A stretch of DNA of 64,000 nucleotides from Desulfobacteraceae bacterium (GCA_016744295.1 JADGEQ010000027.1:1-64000); one strand, 5' to 3'. Positions 8,525 to 16,916 are shown, counted from the first letter of the stretch. Translations and numbers: made by a program. The notes: generated by a model not told the origin, from the letters alone.

Positions 8525-9394
8525 ATGGACTCTATATTTAATCAAACCTTCTGGATCAATGAGTGGGAAAAAGACAAATCAAGCGATACCTATGCGGTCC
8601 ATAAAGGGTTTTCGACACCCCAATACTGGGATAAGGCTTCAACCACCTATGATACGAGTAAAAAAGAGGTTCAGGACCGGCGGCTTGAAAAAGCCCTGGG
8701 GCTGCTGAGACAAAAAGGCCTTTTGTTTGACGGCATGAGGGTGCTTGAGATTGGTTGCGGCACAGGGCTTTTGGCCATGGCCCTGGCTGAAAACGGAGCC
8801 CGGGTGACGGCCATGGATTTTTCCCAGGGTATGCTGGATCGTTTCTACGAGAGATTATCACCGGATATGGCAGATCAGATCACCATTTTATCCGATGACT
8901 GGCATTCAATTGATATTCAAAAAAAGGGCTGGGAAAAACATTTTGATCTGGTCATTGCCTTTATGTCCCCCGGGGTTGCAAACGTTACCTCTTTTTTTAA
9001 AATGATGGCATGTTCCAAAAACGGGTGTGCCATCCGGGGGTGGGCCGCCAGGCAACAGCATCAGATTTTAACAGATCTTTGGAAAAAAATAATGGACACC
9101 GCCCTGGAGGATAAACCCCAGAGCATTTTGTTTAAAATCAATCTGCTTTTTTCCATGGGTCTTTTTCCTGATATTGTTTTTGACACGGTTGAATGGGACC
9201 AGCAAATAAGCCTGGAACAGGAATTTGATAGTCAGATGGCCTTCTTTTCAAAGGTGAGCGATACTAAATCTGTAAAAGTGCTTGAAAAGATCATTCGTGA
9301 ATATCTTGAATCCATATCCAGTCAAAAAATCATCACTAAAAAACAAAAGGGATTGACCGCCACGGCGGTTTTCTCGGTTAAGCCGCTACTCTAA
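8525..9394 (+). CDS. Class I SAM-dependent methyltransferase
   Basis: The 289-residue protein contains a Rossmann methyltransferase fold. Motif I is VLEIGCGTG (about residues 75-83), with the acidic end of strand 2 in VTAMDFSQGM. A later strand reads FDLVIAFMSPGVANVTSF. The N-terminal 60 residues (WDKASTTYDTSKKEVQDRR) resemble the cap seen in small-molecule methyltransferases. It follows the RND pump by 29 bases with no terminator between, and a strong terminator lies after it. It is therefore probably the third gene of the efflux operon and may modify the exported compound or a lipid. That functional link is inference; the methyl acceptor is unknown. Confidence 0.8.
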   Translation: MDSIFNQTFWINEWEKDKSSDTYAVHKGFSTPQYWDKASTTYDTSKKEVQDRRLEKALGLLRQKGLLFDGMRVLEIGCGTGLLAMALAENGARVTAMDFSQGMLDRFYERLSPDMADQITILSDDWHSIDIQKKGWEKHFDLVIAFMSPGVANVTSFFKMMACSKNGCAIRGWAARQQHQILTDLWKKIMDTALEDKPQSILFKINLLFSMGLFPDIVFDTVEWDQQISLEQEFDSQMAFFSKVSDTKSVKVLEKIIREYLESISSQKIITKKQKGLTATAVFSVKPLL

Positions 9395-9420
9395 TTTTAT
9401 CTGTATTGATCAGGCCGAAC

Positions 9421-9477
9421 AAATAAGGGCCGGAGACCTCCTTTCTTATCTGGATTGTCCGGCCCTTATTTTTTTTT
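9421..9477 (+). terminator. Intrinsic terminator of the efflux operon
   Basis: AAATAAGGGCCGGA and TCCGGCCCTTATTT form a perfect 14-base stem with a 23-base spacer, followed by a long T tract. It closes the RND-methyltransferase operon. Confidence 0.9.
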
Positions 9478-9507
9478 CCTCTGTGGATGGGGTAGGGGGT
9501 TAAGTTG

Positions 9508-10659
9508 TCAGAAGGATAGCGCAATCTTGGCGAAAAACTCGTTGGCCTCTGAATCAACTAGGGTATTTGCAGTGGTGTTATATTCGACTCGTCTGAATTC
9601 ACCCATGAGATTGCAGGCAACCCCATCTGTTTCAAAGAGAGTATAGTCGGCGGCAACCCCATATCGACAATCAAGGCTGCCGTCCTGTTCTTTGTCTGCA
9701 TCAAAGTTTTCGTACCGCATGGCAATGACAAGGGGGGGCATGAGTTGATACCCCAGGGATGTAAACCACGCAGATTCAGTGTACTCTCTTTTGTCTGTTG
9801 CGTGTATTTCCCGGGACAGGGCACCGATATATTCGGCATCCACAATGAAATTTGAAATTTCCCAGTGAAAAGAGCTTCCCAGAGTTGTGTTCCTGTCTGT
9901 ATCACCTGGTTCTGAATTATAATAGGCAGCAAGGCTCATTCCTTCCACAGGAGCAAAAGAAGCGCTGACAATAAAGGAGGAGGCATCATTGGTGGACTCA
10001 TATCCTGGGGAGGTTTTTCTTTCCCAGCCATACTCGGCTTCATTTATTCGGTTGGTAAGGGTTTCCCCCTTGTAAAGGGTCACGCTAAAATCCAAGTTTA
10101 GCATCTCTTCTTTTGCAAACCCGATGGTGGCACCGGTTTTATTGATTTCATAAAGGTCCTGGGTGATGGGATCATTGATGAACAGGCTTTCAAAGGCACC
10201 AAAGGGTTGTGGCCGCTTGCCGCCTACAAAATAAAAAGGCATGTCTTCTTTTTGGAACGTGAAAAACACCTCATCCCAGAAAATTGTACTATCGGAATCC
10301 AGATTTTCACCCTTTAAGAGAATATTGGCGGTTACATACTCGTGGAGATTGACTTCCAGTCCAAGTTCAATGGTGCCGATGTCCAGGTCTGATGTGGCAT
10401 CATTTTTGGTTCTGTCAGTGACATCGCTGTCGTCTGAATACGTATAATCCAATTCAATGGCACCGGACAGGGTGAGTCGGGTCAAAAATTCTTGAATACC
10501 TGTTTTTTTTGATTCAGCATCCTGTTCAAGCGCCTTGATCCTTTGTTCAATATCTGGTGCAGGATTGCAAAAAACCGGTTGAATCAACAGAAGGGAGATC
10601 CAAAGGATAGCTGTCAGTCCATATATAATTTTCATTTTTTTCATTTTCTTCATCTTCAT
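9508..10659 (-). CDS. Outer-membrane porin, LbtU-like beta-barrel
   Basis: The 383-residue protein has a Lys/Met-rich N-terminus, a signal peptide ending near PVFCNPA (about residue 32) and a short coiled coil (DIEQRIKALEQDAESK). Many alternating amphipathic strands follow, ending in a C-terminal Phe (KIALSF), the usual last residue of an outer-membrane barrel. Repeated Tyr/Trp and acidic loops and the phrases GAIELDYTYSDD and FVGGKRPQPFGAFES match the group annotated as LbtU-type porins, first linked with siderophore uptake in Legionella. The assignment is by pattern only. Its place next to metal-ion genes fits a role in metal acquisition, but no regulatory link is visible. Confidence 0.7.
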   Translation of the reverse strand: MKMKKMKKMKIIYGLTAILWISLLLIQPVFCNPAPDIEQRIKALEQDAESKKTGIQEFLTRLTLSGAIELDYTYSDDSDVTDRTKNDATSDLDIGTIELGLEVNLHEYVTANILLKGENLDSDSTIFWDEVFFTFQKEDMPFYFVGGKRPQPFGAFESLFINDPITQDLYEINKTGATIGFAKEEMLNLDFSVTLYKGETLTNRINEAEYGWERKTSPGYESTNDASSFIVSASFAPVEGMSLAAYYNSEPGDTDRNTTLGSSFHWEISNFIVDAEYIGALSREIHATDKREYTESAWFTSLGYQLMPPLVIAMRYENFDADKEQDGSLDCRYGVAADYTLFETDGVACNLMGEFRRVEYNTTANTLVDSEANEFFAKIALSF

Positions 10660-10693
10660 TTTTTTCCTTTTATGTTCTTAAATTGGTGTGAAT

Positions 10694-10748
10694 AAAAAAA
10701 CCAGAGCCCAAATTTTTCAACTAAATTGAAAGGTTTGGGCTCTGGTTT
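10694..10748 (-). terminator. Intrinsic terminator of the MarR / zinc-ribbon unit
   Basis: AAACCAGAGCCCAAA (10698-10712) pairs perfectly with TTTGGGCTCTGGTTT (10734-10748). On the minus strand the stem is followed by a T7 tract. It terminates transcription coming from 11568-10825 before the porin gene. Confidence 0.9.
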
Positions 10749-10824
10749 ACTTCTGGCCTCTAAATTAATACAAATTATTGATTCCAACCAAGGGGGTCAG
10801 ATTTTTACGGAAAATAAAAACGTT

Positions 10825-11016
10825 CTATACGGGTGTGTACTCCTTTGATACTTGTGAAAAATCAATGATCATTTCTTGTTTGCAGCGGGCACACCTGATC
10901 ACAATACCGGTATCTGTTTGTTTTGCTAAGAGTTTCCCGCAACAGCATCTTTTTTCGTTTGAAAAAAAATGTTCGGAACAGCACAATTTATTTTTATCCG
11001 CTTGTTTGGTATCCAT
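10825..11016 (-). CDS. Com-like zinc-ribbon small protein
   Basis: This 63-residue protein (from the ATG at 11016) carries CCCGKLLA, about 15 residues and then IRCARCKQE. This two-knuckle zinc ribbon resembles the Mu Com family and small zinc-ribbon proteins linked with metal regulation. A longer frame (to 11103, 92 residues) exists, but a promoter-like TTGACA-N17-TATCTA lies across its start (about 11080-11108), so the shorter start is preferred. GGAGA lies upstream, somewhat far. It is downstream of the marR gene on the same strand and ends at a strong terminator. Six Cys, several adjacent (CC, CCC), suggest metal or redox sensing. The exact role is unknown. Confidence 0.6.
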   Translation of the reverse strand: MDTKQADKNKLCCSEHFFSNEKRCCCGKLLAKQTDTGIVIRCARCKQEMIIDFSQVSKEYTPV

Positions 11017-11079
11017 ACTCTTTTTTTTGTTATCTCCGGGTGAAAATTTACAGCCAACTAAAGAAAGTCTTGCGTTCTT

Positions 11080-11108
11080 TTTGATGTTAGATATACCAAA
11101 CATTTTTG
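11080..11108 (-). promoter_or_regulatory. Sigma70-like promoter for the zinc-ribbon gene
   Basis: On the minus strand TTGACA is followed after 17 bases by TATCTA, close to the ends of the longer reading frame. It supports separate transcription of the small zinc-ribbon gene and a start at 11016. Confidence 0.5.
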
Positions 11109-11148
11109 CCTGTCAATATAAAAATGACATCTTTGGAGAGAAATTGGG

Positions 11149-11568
11149 TTATATTTTTTTTAAGACTTTTTCAATGATACTGGCAAAGGCTGTCTGCTCT
11201 TCCTGGGTGAGTCCGGAGACAATTTCTTCGGTCATTTTGAGGTGAAAATTATGGTGAAGTTTGAAATAGGCGTCTCCTTTTTTCGTTAATTCAATCAAAT
11301 AGGAGCGTCGGTCTGTCGCATGGGGTTTTCGGTGGAGAAGTTCTTTTTTTTCCAAACGGTCAATGGCAACGGTCAGGGTTCCTGTGGTCACCCCAATTTT
11401 TTCTGCCAGGTCCTTCATTTTTATGGAAGATGCATGTCCGACAATTTCAATGGTATGGGCCTGGGAGGTTGTTAAACCGCTGTCTCTGACCACAGAATCC
11501 TCCCAGGAGGTGAGTTTTTCATAAAATTCCACAATGATTTTTGATAAGTGTTCTATTTCCATATCCAA
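11149..11568 (-). CDS. MarR family transcriptional regulator
   Basis: The 139-residue winged-helix protein has helix-turn-helix KMKDLAEKIGVTTGTLTVAIDRLEKKELLHR (about residues 50-80) and the beta-wing DRRSYLIELTKKG with the family DxR signature. Terminal helices provide the dimer interface. The start is TTG at 11568 or ATG at 11562; neither has a strong ribosome site. It is divergent from the P1B ATPase. Four copies of a TTTGA-N3-TCAAA palindrome lie in the shared intergenic region, so it is likely an autoregulated repressor of the ATPase. The ligand is unknown. Metal or oxidative signals are plausible from context, but no metal-binding Cys/His cluster is evident. Confidence 0.85.
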   Translation of the reverse strand: MDMEIEHLSKIIVEFYEKLTSWEDSVVRDSGLTTSQAHTIEIVGHASSIKMKDLAEKIGVTTGTLTVAIDRLEKKELLHRKPHATDRRSYLIELTKKGDAYFKLHHNFHLKMTEEIVSGLTQEEQTAFASIIEKVLKKI

Positions 11569-11667
11569 ATTACTTTAAATATTCTGTGATAAAGATTCCA
11601 TAAATTAAATTGAAATTGATTGCTAAACTACCATAGTCGGGCTGGGGTTACAAATTAAAATTGATAG

Positions 11668-11755
11668 TTTGACAGTCAAACAAATTGATAATCAAAATGG
11701 TTGACAATCAAAATATATGCATTTATATTGCCCTTCAAATAATTTGATGATCAAA
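11668..11755. promoter_or_regulatory. Array of four palindromic operators (TTTGA-N3-TCAAA)
   Basis: Copies lie at 11668-11680 (TTTGACAGTCAAA), 11684-11696 (ATTGATAATCAAA), 11700-11712 (GTTGACAATCAAA) and 11743-11755 (TTTGATGATCAAA). The first three start exactly 16 bases apart. They fill the region between the divergent MarR gene and the P1B ATPase, the last one 35 bases before the ATPase start. Palindromes of this size fit MarR dimers. The binding itself is inferred. Confidence 0.75.
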
Positions 11756-11789
11756 CTAAATAGTGATGTATAAAAATTTTGAGGTGTTT

Positions 11790-13625
11790 ATGATTGGAAG
11801 ATATGCAAATTTGAATGTGTACCAGGAGATTTTTAAATCAGATGATTTTTACAAGGTAATGATCGGTTCAGCGTTGATACCCATTGCTCTGGTGTTTGGC
11901 GCCAATATTTCATTTTTACCCGGCTTAACCCTTGTGGATTGCCTGCTGCTGGTTTCCATATTGATCAACGGGGTTCCCATCATCATCAACGCCGTAAAAG
12001 GGGTGGTGGGCAGGCAGGTGAATGTGGATGAACTGGTCAGTATTGCTGTTATTGCCTGTGTGATCAACGGTAATTATCTTGAGGCCGCCATTGTCTCGGG
12101 TATCATGGTTTTTGGAGCCCTGATTGAAGAGGCGGTGAGTGATAGTGCCCGCCAGGCAATCCAGAAACTTATTGAGATCACCCCGGAAACAGCCTTGATT
12201 GAAAAGGGGGGAGAAGAGATAAAAATTTTGGCAGCAGATATTAAAGAGGGAGATGTTTTGCCGGTACGGGCCGGCCAGGTGATTGCCGTGGACGGACAGA
12301 TTCTGGACGGTATCATGGTGGTTGATGAGTCCTCCATAACAGGAGAGTCCATCCCTGTTACAAAGCAGCCCCAAAATATGGTTTTCGCGGGTACCACCTG
12401 TGTGGATGGTTTTGCCAGGGTTTGTGCTGTCAAAGTTGGGGAAGACGCCACCATTGGAAAAATTATCCGCCTTGTAACCGCTGCCCAGGATTCAAAAACC
12501 AGAAGTTCAAAAATTGTGGATCAGTATGCAAAATGGTTTACCCCTGTTATCCTGGCGGCTGCCATTGGGACCTATCTTGTGACCCGGGATGTAACCCGGG
12601 CGATTACCGTGCTCATTGTGGGGTGTCCTTGTTCATTTCTATTGGCAGGTCCGGTATCAACTGTTGCAGCCATTGGCCGTGCCGCAAAGGCGGGTGTTTT
12701 GGTCAAGGGCGGGCAATACCTTGAAAACATTGCCAAGGCAACTATTTTTTGTTTTGATAAAACCGGAACCATCACCAGGGGTAAGCCGGTTGTGGTGGAG
12801 GTCATTGCCTGTGGCTACCTGGATGAGCGGCAGATCCTCAGCCGGGCAGCAGCGGTTGAGAAAAAAAGTTTGCATCCCCTGGCCCTGGCCATTATAGAAA
12901 GGGCAAAAGCCCTTGATTGTCCTGTGGAAGAAGCAAAAGATATCCACTCCACTCCTGGAAAAGGGATTTTGGCCTGGGTGGGGAGAGAACGCATCGAGAT
13001 TGTGAGTTCTGACAAATATACGGAAGATGGGTTTACCACCGTGGCCGTTGGCGTGGACGGGAAGATAGTCGGGTATATCTGCTTGGAAGATTTGCCCCGG
13101 GAAACGGCCAAAGCGGCTGTCAAGGCGATTCGTGATACCGGGATCAGACAGATTTCACTGATTTCCGGTGACCAGGAAGCACCGGTGAGCAAGATTGCAG
13201 GGCAGGTGGGCATAACTTCCTGGGCATCCTGTCAGAAACCTGAAGATAAATTGAACCGTCTGACCGCCTATGGAAGCGATCGCCTGGTTTATGTGGGGGA
13301 CGGGGTCAATGATGCGCCCGCCCTGAAAGCCGCCGCCACAGGAATTGCCATGGGATTTAACGGGTCTGACGTGGCCCTTGAAACCGCAGATATTGTGCTG
13401 ATGAATGATGATTTAACCCAGTTGACATTTTTGATCGATCTCAGCCGCAGGATGGCAAAGATCATCAAAATCAATATTGGTATCAGCTTTATCATCAATT
13501 TTTTGTCCGTGGCAGCCGGGGCAGCAGGCCTGCTCACACCGGTATGGGGAGCCATTTCCCATAATATCGGTTCCATTCTGGTGGTGTTGCTGGCCTCGTC
13601 AATCCGGTTTACAAAGACAGGGTAA
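11790..13625 (+). CDS. P1B-type heavy-metal translocating ATPase
   Basis: This 611-residue heavy-metal ATPase has the actuator TGES (184-187), the membrane metal site CPCS (279-282), the phosphorylation site DKTGT (323-327), the SLHPLA motif and GDGVNDAP (503-510). It is short because it lacks N-terminal heavy-metal-associated (HMA) domains. The final helices contain HNIGSILVVLLAS. CPC-type sites usually serve Cu, Zn, Cd or Pb, but CPCS instead of CPCA and the missing HMA domain make the ion uncertain. An alternative GTG/ATG start at 11763/11766 lacks a ribosome site, while the ATG at 11790 has GAGGTG just upstream. The MarR operators before it and the Feo cluster after it suggest metal homeostasis. 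Confidence 0.88.
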   Translation: MIGRYANLNVYQEIFKSDDFYKVMIGSALIPIALVFGANISFLPGLTLVDCLLLVSILINGVPIIINAVKGVVGRQVNVDELVSIAVIACVINGNYLEAAIVSGIMVFGALIEEAVSDSARQAIQKLIEITPETALIEKGGEEIKILAADIKEGDVLPVRAGQVIAVDGQILDGIMVVDESSITGESIPVTKQPQNMVFAGTTCVDGFARVCAVKVGEDATIGKIIRLVTAAQDSKTRSSKIVDQYAKWFTPVILAAAIGTYLVTRDVTRAITVLIVGCPCSFLLAGPVSTVAAIGRAAKAGVLVKGGQYLENIAKATIFCFDKTGTITRGKPVVVEVIACGYLDERQILSRAAAVEKKSLHPLALAIIERAKALDCPVEEAKDIHSTPGKGILAWVGRERIEIVSSDKYTEDGFTTVAVGVDGKIVGYICLEDLPRETAKAAVKAIRDTGIRQISLISGDQEAPVSKIAGQVGITSWASCQKPEDKLNRLTAYGSDRLVYVGDGVNDAPALKAAATGIAMGFNGSDVALETADIVLMNDDLTQLTFLIDLSRRMAKIIKINIGISFIINFLSVAAGAAGLLTPVWGAISHNIGSILVVLLASSIRFTKTG

Positions 13626-13634
13626 GCTTAGGAA

Positions 13635-14042
13635 TTACCCATTGTCGCGATGGGGGCAGGCGTCAATGGTGGAGATAAATTCTTTAAATTTCTTAAAGGT
13701 TTCTTTGTTCATGGCATGTTCCATGCGGCAGGCCGCTTTGTTGGCTTCGGTTTCATCCACACCCAGTATCCTGAATAAAAAATCCTTTAAAAAAATGTGG
13801 CGAGCTTCAATCTCTTTTGCAATTTTTTTCCCACTGGGTGTCAGGGTGACGTATCCATAGGGCTCATAATTGATGAAATTCTGGGCAGCGAGTTTTTTAA
13901 GCATCCCGGTAACAGAACCGCGCTTGATGTCCATTTTTTCGGCAATATCCTTTGACCGGGCCACCGTGTTGGTTGTCTGAAGTTCCAGTATGGTTTCAAG
14001 GTAGTCTTCAAGGCTCTCGGAAAGTTCATTCTCTTTTGTCAT
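13635..14042 (-). CDS. DtxR/MntR family metal-dependent regulator
   Basis: The 135-residue protein has an N-terminal winged helix (SKDIAEKMDIKRGSVTGMLKKL, residues 30-51) and the short dimerisation/metal-binding domain with ACRMEHAM (C105, E108, H109), the primary metal ligands of the family. The C-terminal SH3-like domain of DtxR is absent, so it is an MntR/IdeR-short type. The ATG has GGAGAA upstream. It is divergent from feoAB and ends ten bases after the convergent ATPase stop. The likely role is ferrous-iron-dependent repression of feo. A near-perfect palindrome at 14076-14089 in the shared promoter region is a candidate site. Confidence 0.85.
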   Translation of the reverse strand: MTKENELSESLEDYLETILELQTTNTVARSKDIAEKMDIKRGSVTGMLKKLAAQNFINYEPYGYVTLTPSGKKIAKEIEARHIFLKDFLFRILGVDETEANKAACRMEHAMNKETFKKFKEFISTIDACPHRDNG

Positions 14043-14075
14043 TGTTTATTCTCCATATTGATGTTGCTGTTATTC

Positions 14076-14089
14076 TTATCTCGAGATTA
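14076..14089. promoter_or_regulatory. Candidate DtxR-type operator palindrome
   Basis: TTATCTCGAGATTA is a 12-of-14 palindrome located between the divergent dtxR-like gene and the feo promoter. Position and symmetry suggest an operator; binding is not shown. Confidence 0.35.
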
Positions 14090-14135
14090 TATAGTAAGTC
14101 AATTGATTATTTTTTTATAGAAAGAGAAAGTATTC

Positions 14136-14164
14136 TTGACAATAACAAAAGTTAGCTGTATAAA
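14136..14164 (+). promoter_or_regulatory. Sigma70 promoter of feoAB
   Basis: TTGACA (14136-14141), a 17-base spacer and TATAAA (14159-14164) form a near-consensus promoter about 50 bases before the feoA start. Confidence 0.8.
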
Positions 14165-14216
14165 ACTTTTCATCTGAAGTAACATACAATTAACCACACC
14201 CATTCAGGAGGAAAAC

Positions 14217-14453
14217 GTGGCCAAAATAAAATTAAGGGATATGCAGGTAAACCAGACCGGGGTTATCATTTCTGTCAAAGGCTCAGGAGAGCTTGGCAGA
14301 AGGATACGGGACATGGGACTGGTGCCGGGAAAAGAGATAACCGTACAGGGGAGAGCGCCTTTGTTTGATCCGGTTTCTTTAAGGATCATGGGATTTACAC
14401 TGACACTTCGCAACAATGAAGCCGATCACATTCAAGTAGAGGTGACTGCATGA
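14217..14453 (+). CDS. feoA: Ferrous iron transport protein A
   Basis: The 78-residue SH3-like protein has the FeoA pattern LRDMQVNQTGVI, GSGELGRRIRDMGLVPG and FDPVSLRIMGFTLTLR. FeoA is a small cytoplasmic partner needed for FeoB-driven Fe(II) uptake. The start is GTG at 14217, with a strong AGGAGG five bases upstream. It overlaps feoB by ATGA, so the two are translationally coupled. It is transcribed from the near-consensus promoter at 14136-14164 and is divergent from the DtxR-type regulator that probably controls it. Confidence 0.95.
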   Translation: MAKIKLRDMQVNQTGVIISVKGSGELGRRIRDMGLVPGKEITVQGRAPLFDPVSLRIMGFTLTLRNNEADHIQVEVTA

Positions 14454-16615
14454 GTATTGCCATTGCCCTGGCCGGGAATCCGAATTCCGGTAAAACAACC
14501 CTTTTTAATGAACTGACCGGCGCACGGCAGCAGGTGGGAAATTATCCCGGGGTAACCGTTGAAAAAAAGCAGGGAACCTGTGACGGTGATGATGAACAAT
14601 TCAATGTGGTGGACCTTCCCGGTACCTATTCCTTAACTGCCTATTCCCTTGAGGAAGTTGTGGCAAGGGATTACCTGGTGAATGAGACGCCTTCCATGAT
14701 TGTGAATATCGTGGATGCCGCCAATCTGGAAAGAAATCTATATCTGTCAATCCAGTTCATGGAGATGGGGGTCCCTGTCTGTGTGGCATTAAATATGATG
14801 GATGTGGCAAAAAAGAGAGGAGTCCAGATTGATATTGAAAAATTGTCCCGGCTTTTAAATGTTCCGGTGGTGCCTACGGTTGCAAGAAGCGGCCAGGGCA
14901 AGAAAAAACTGCTCAAAACCATTGCCGCTGCCATTGCCGGGAAAAAGGACCAACCCCCCATCCCTCTAAAGATCTCCTATGGGGCGGACCTAGATGCCGC
15001 CCTGGATGAAATGGAAGCCATTATTGTTTCCGACTCTTTTTTGACCCGGATCTATCCGGCCCGGTGGACAGCCCTGAAATATCTTGAAAATGACCAACAG
15101 ATTATAGATGCCGGAAATAGTGAAAATAGTCGTGTTGCCGATTGTTTGAATACAATTGTTGCCCGGGTGACCCGCCATCTGGAGGTTACCCTGGATACCC
15201 ATCCCGAGGGGATGATTGCCGACCAGCGGTACGGGTTTATTAATTCTGTTCTCAAACAGAATGTGGTGACCTATGCCCATGACCCAAATCGCCTCCAGCG
15301 GTCGGACAAAATTGACATGATCGTGACAAATAGATTTGCAGGTCCCCTGATCATGGTGGCGATTCTCATGGGGTTGTACCATTTTACCTTTACCTATGGG
15401 GAAATTCCCATGGGGTGGTTTGAGTCCTTTTTTGGCTGGCTGGGGTCCGTGGCGGAGACCGCTTTGCCCGATGGACTGCTAAAATCCCTGGTGATTTCCG
15501 GTATCATTGATGGGGTGGGCGGGGTAATGGGATTTGTACCCCTGATCATGTTTATGTTCATGGGGATATCCTTTCTTGAAGATTCCGGATATCTGGCCAG
15601 GATGGCATTTATGCTGGACCGGGTATTCAGAATCTTTGGCCTCCACGGCAGTTCGGTGATGGCCTTTATCGTTTCCGGGGGGATTGCAGGCGGTTGTGCG
15701 GTTCCGGGCGTCATGGCAACAAGGACCCTTAAATCTCCCAAGGAACGGCTGGCAACTCTTTTGACGGTCCCCTTTATGAACTGCGGCGCAAAATTGCCGG
15801 TATTTGCCCTGCTGGTGGCTGCGTTTTTTTCTGAAAATAAAGCCCTGGTAATGCTGGGGATTACCCTGATTTCCTGGGTGGGTGCCCTTTTGGTGGCAAG
15901 GTTGCTGCGCTCGACCCTTATTAAAGGCGAGGCCACCCCCTTTGTCATGGAGTTGCCACCCTATAGGATGCCCACCTTTAAAGGACTTTTAATTCATACA
16001 TGGGAAAGAACCTGGCAGTATGTGAAAAAGGCCGGGACCGTTATCTTGGGAATTTCTATTCTGCTGTGGGCCATGATGACCTTTCCCGGGCTTGATCCGG
16101 CTGAAAAAGAGGGGTTTGAATTTCAGAGAGCAAACCTTACCCTAAATTCGACCCAGTCCCTGGCTGCAGAACAGGCCCTTGTTCAAATCGATTTAAAAGA
16201 GGCCCAGGCAGGGTTGAAAAATTCATTTGCCGGCCGAATAGGGGTTGCTCTGGAGGGGATTTCAAAATATGCCGGGTTTGACTGGCGGACCAATATTGCC
16301 CTGGTGGGGGGATTTGCAGCCAAGGAGGTTGTTGTCTCAACCCTGGGTACAGCCTATTCCCTTGGTGAAGTTGACCCCGACAAGACAAGTTCCCTCTCGG
16401 ATAGGCTCAGGACAGCTGATGGGTGGGGACCTTTAACCGCATTCAGCCTGATTATTTTCACCATTTTTTATGCCCCGTGTTTTGTCACGGTGGTTTGTAT
16501 TGCCAAGGAAGCAGGTTCCTGGAAGTGGGCGGCGTTTTCGGTCATCTTTAACACAGCCCTGGCCTTTGGGTTGTCTGTGGCTGTTTATCAGGTTGGCTCT
16601 TTGATCCAGTCCTGA
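14450..16615 (+). CDS. feoB: Ferrous iron transporter FeoB
   Basis: The 721-residue inner-membrane Fe(II) transporter has a cytoplasmic G domain with G1 GNPNSGKTTLFN, G2 YPGVTVEKK, G3 DLPGTYSL and G4 NMMD. A helical GDI-like domain follows, then the membrane domain with GGIAGGCAVPGVMATRTLKSPKERL and PFMNCGAKLPVF, which hold the conserved Cys residues of the permeation path, and GFAAKEVVVSTLGTAY. Length and order are normal. It is coupled to feoA by ATGA and is followed by a FeoB-associated Cys-rich peptide and a terminator. Confidence 0.96.
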   Translation: MSIAIALAGNPNSGKTTLFNELTGARQQVGNYPGVTVEKKQGTCDGDDEQFNVVDLPGTYSLTAYSLEEVVARDYLVNETPSMIVNIVDAANLERNLYLSIQFMEMGVPVCVALNMMDVAKKRGVQIDIEKLSRLLNVPVVPTVARSGQGKKKLLKTIAAAIAGKKDQPPIPLKISYGADLDAALDEMEAIIVSDSFLTRIYPARWTALKYLENDQQIIDAGNSENSRVADCLNTIVARVTRHLEVTLDTHPEGMIADQRYGFINSVLKQNVVTYAHDPNRLQRSDKIDMIVTNRFAGPLIMVAILMGLYHFTFTYGEIPMGWFESFFGWLGSVAETALPDGLLKSLVISGIIDGVGGVMGFVPLIMFMFMGISFLEDSGYLARMAFMLDRVFRIFGLHGSSVMAFIVSGGIAGGCAVPGVMATRTLKSPKERLATLLTVPFMNCGAKLPVFALLVAAFFSENKALVMLGITLISWVGALLVARLLRSTLIKGEATPFVMELPPYRMPTFKGLLIHTWERTWQYVKKAGTVILGISILLWAMMTFPGLDPAEKEGFEFQRANLTLNSTQSLAAEQALVQIDLKEAQAGLKNSFAGRIGVALEGISKYAGFDWRTNIALVGGFAAKEVVVSTLGTAYSLGEVDPDKTSSLSDRLRTADGWGPLTAFSLIIFTIFYAPCFVTVVCIAKEAGSWKWAAFSVIFNTALAFGLSVAVYQVGSLIQS

Positions 16616-16632
16616 GAGGAGAAAAAATAAAT

Positions 16633-16806
16633 ATGGATAATCTAATTGTGGGAATTGTCGTGGCCGGGGCCCTGGTCTTTTGCATCAGAAGTTTTATCAA
16701 AACCTATCGGGGGCAGGGGGGGTGCAATTGCAGCAGCGGCTGCTCTGCCAAAGGAAAGGCTGATCAAAGACATCTGAGCCAGCCCTTTAAAATTGTAGAC
16801 AAATAA
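16633..16806 (+). CDS. FeoB-associated Cys-rich membrane peptide
   Basis: This 57-residue protein starts at ATG 16633 with GAGGAGA about ten bases upstream, only 17 bases after feoB. It has one N-terminal membrane helix (MDNLIVGIVVAGALVFCI). A basic stretch and a GGCNCSSGCSAKG segment with three closely spaced Cys follow. This matches the FeoB-associated Cys-rich family that replaces FeoC in many anaerobes. It is likely an inner-membrane partner of FeoB with a Cys-based iron or cluster-sensing tail. The family link is established; the sensing role is inference. The gene is shorter than common size cut-offs. Confidence 0.88.
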   Translation: MDNLIVGIVVAGALVFCIRSFIKTYRGQGGCNCSSGCSAKGKADQRHLSQPFKIVDK

Positions 16807-16898
16807 TCAGACTGATAATCAGACTGATAATCGGGCAAATAAACAGATAAATAATCGGGCCAATAACCAGCTAAATAATTGGGCAAATCTTCTGATAT
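16803..16898. repeat. Tandem repeats after the feo operon
   Basis: Two perfect 12-base copies (ATAATCAGACTG, 16803-16826) are followed by three 24-base copies (16827-16850, 16851-16874, 16875-16898), each starting ATAAT(C/T)GGGC and increasingly diverged. They overlap the last four bases of the FeoB-associated gene. They look like replication-slippage repeats. Confidence 0.85.
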
Positions 16899-16916
16899 AA
16901 AATTGGCCCGGCAGGA

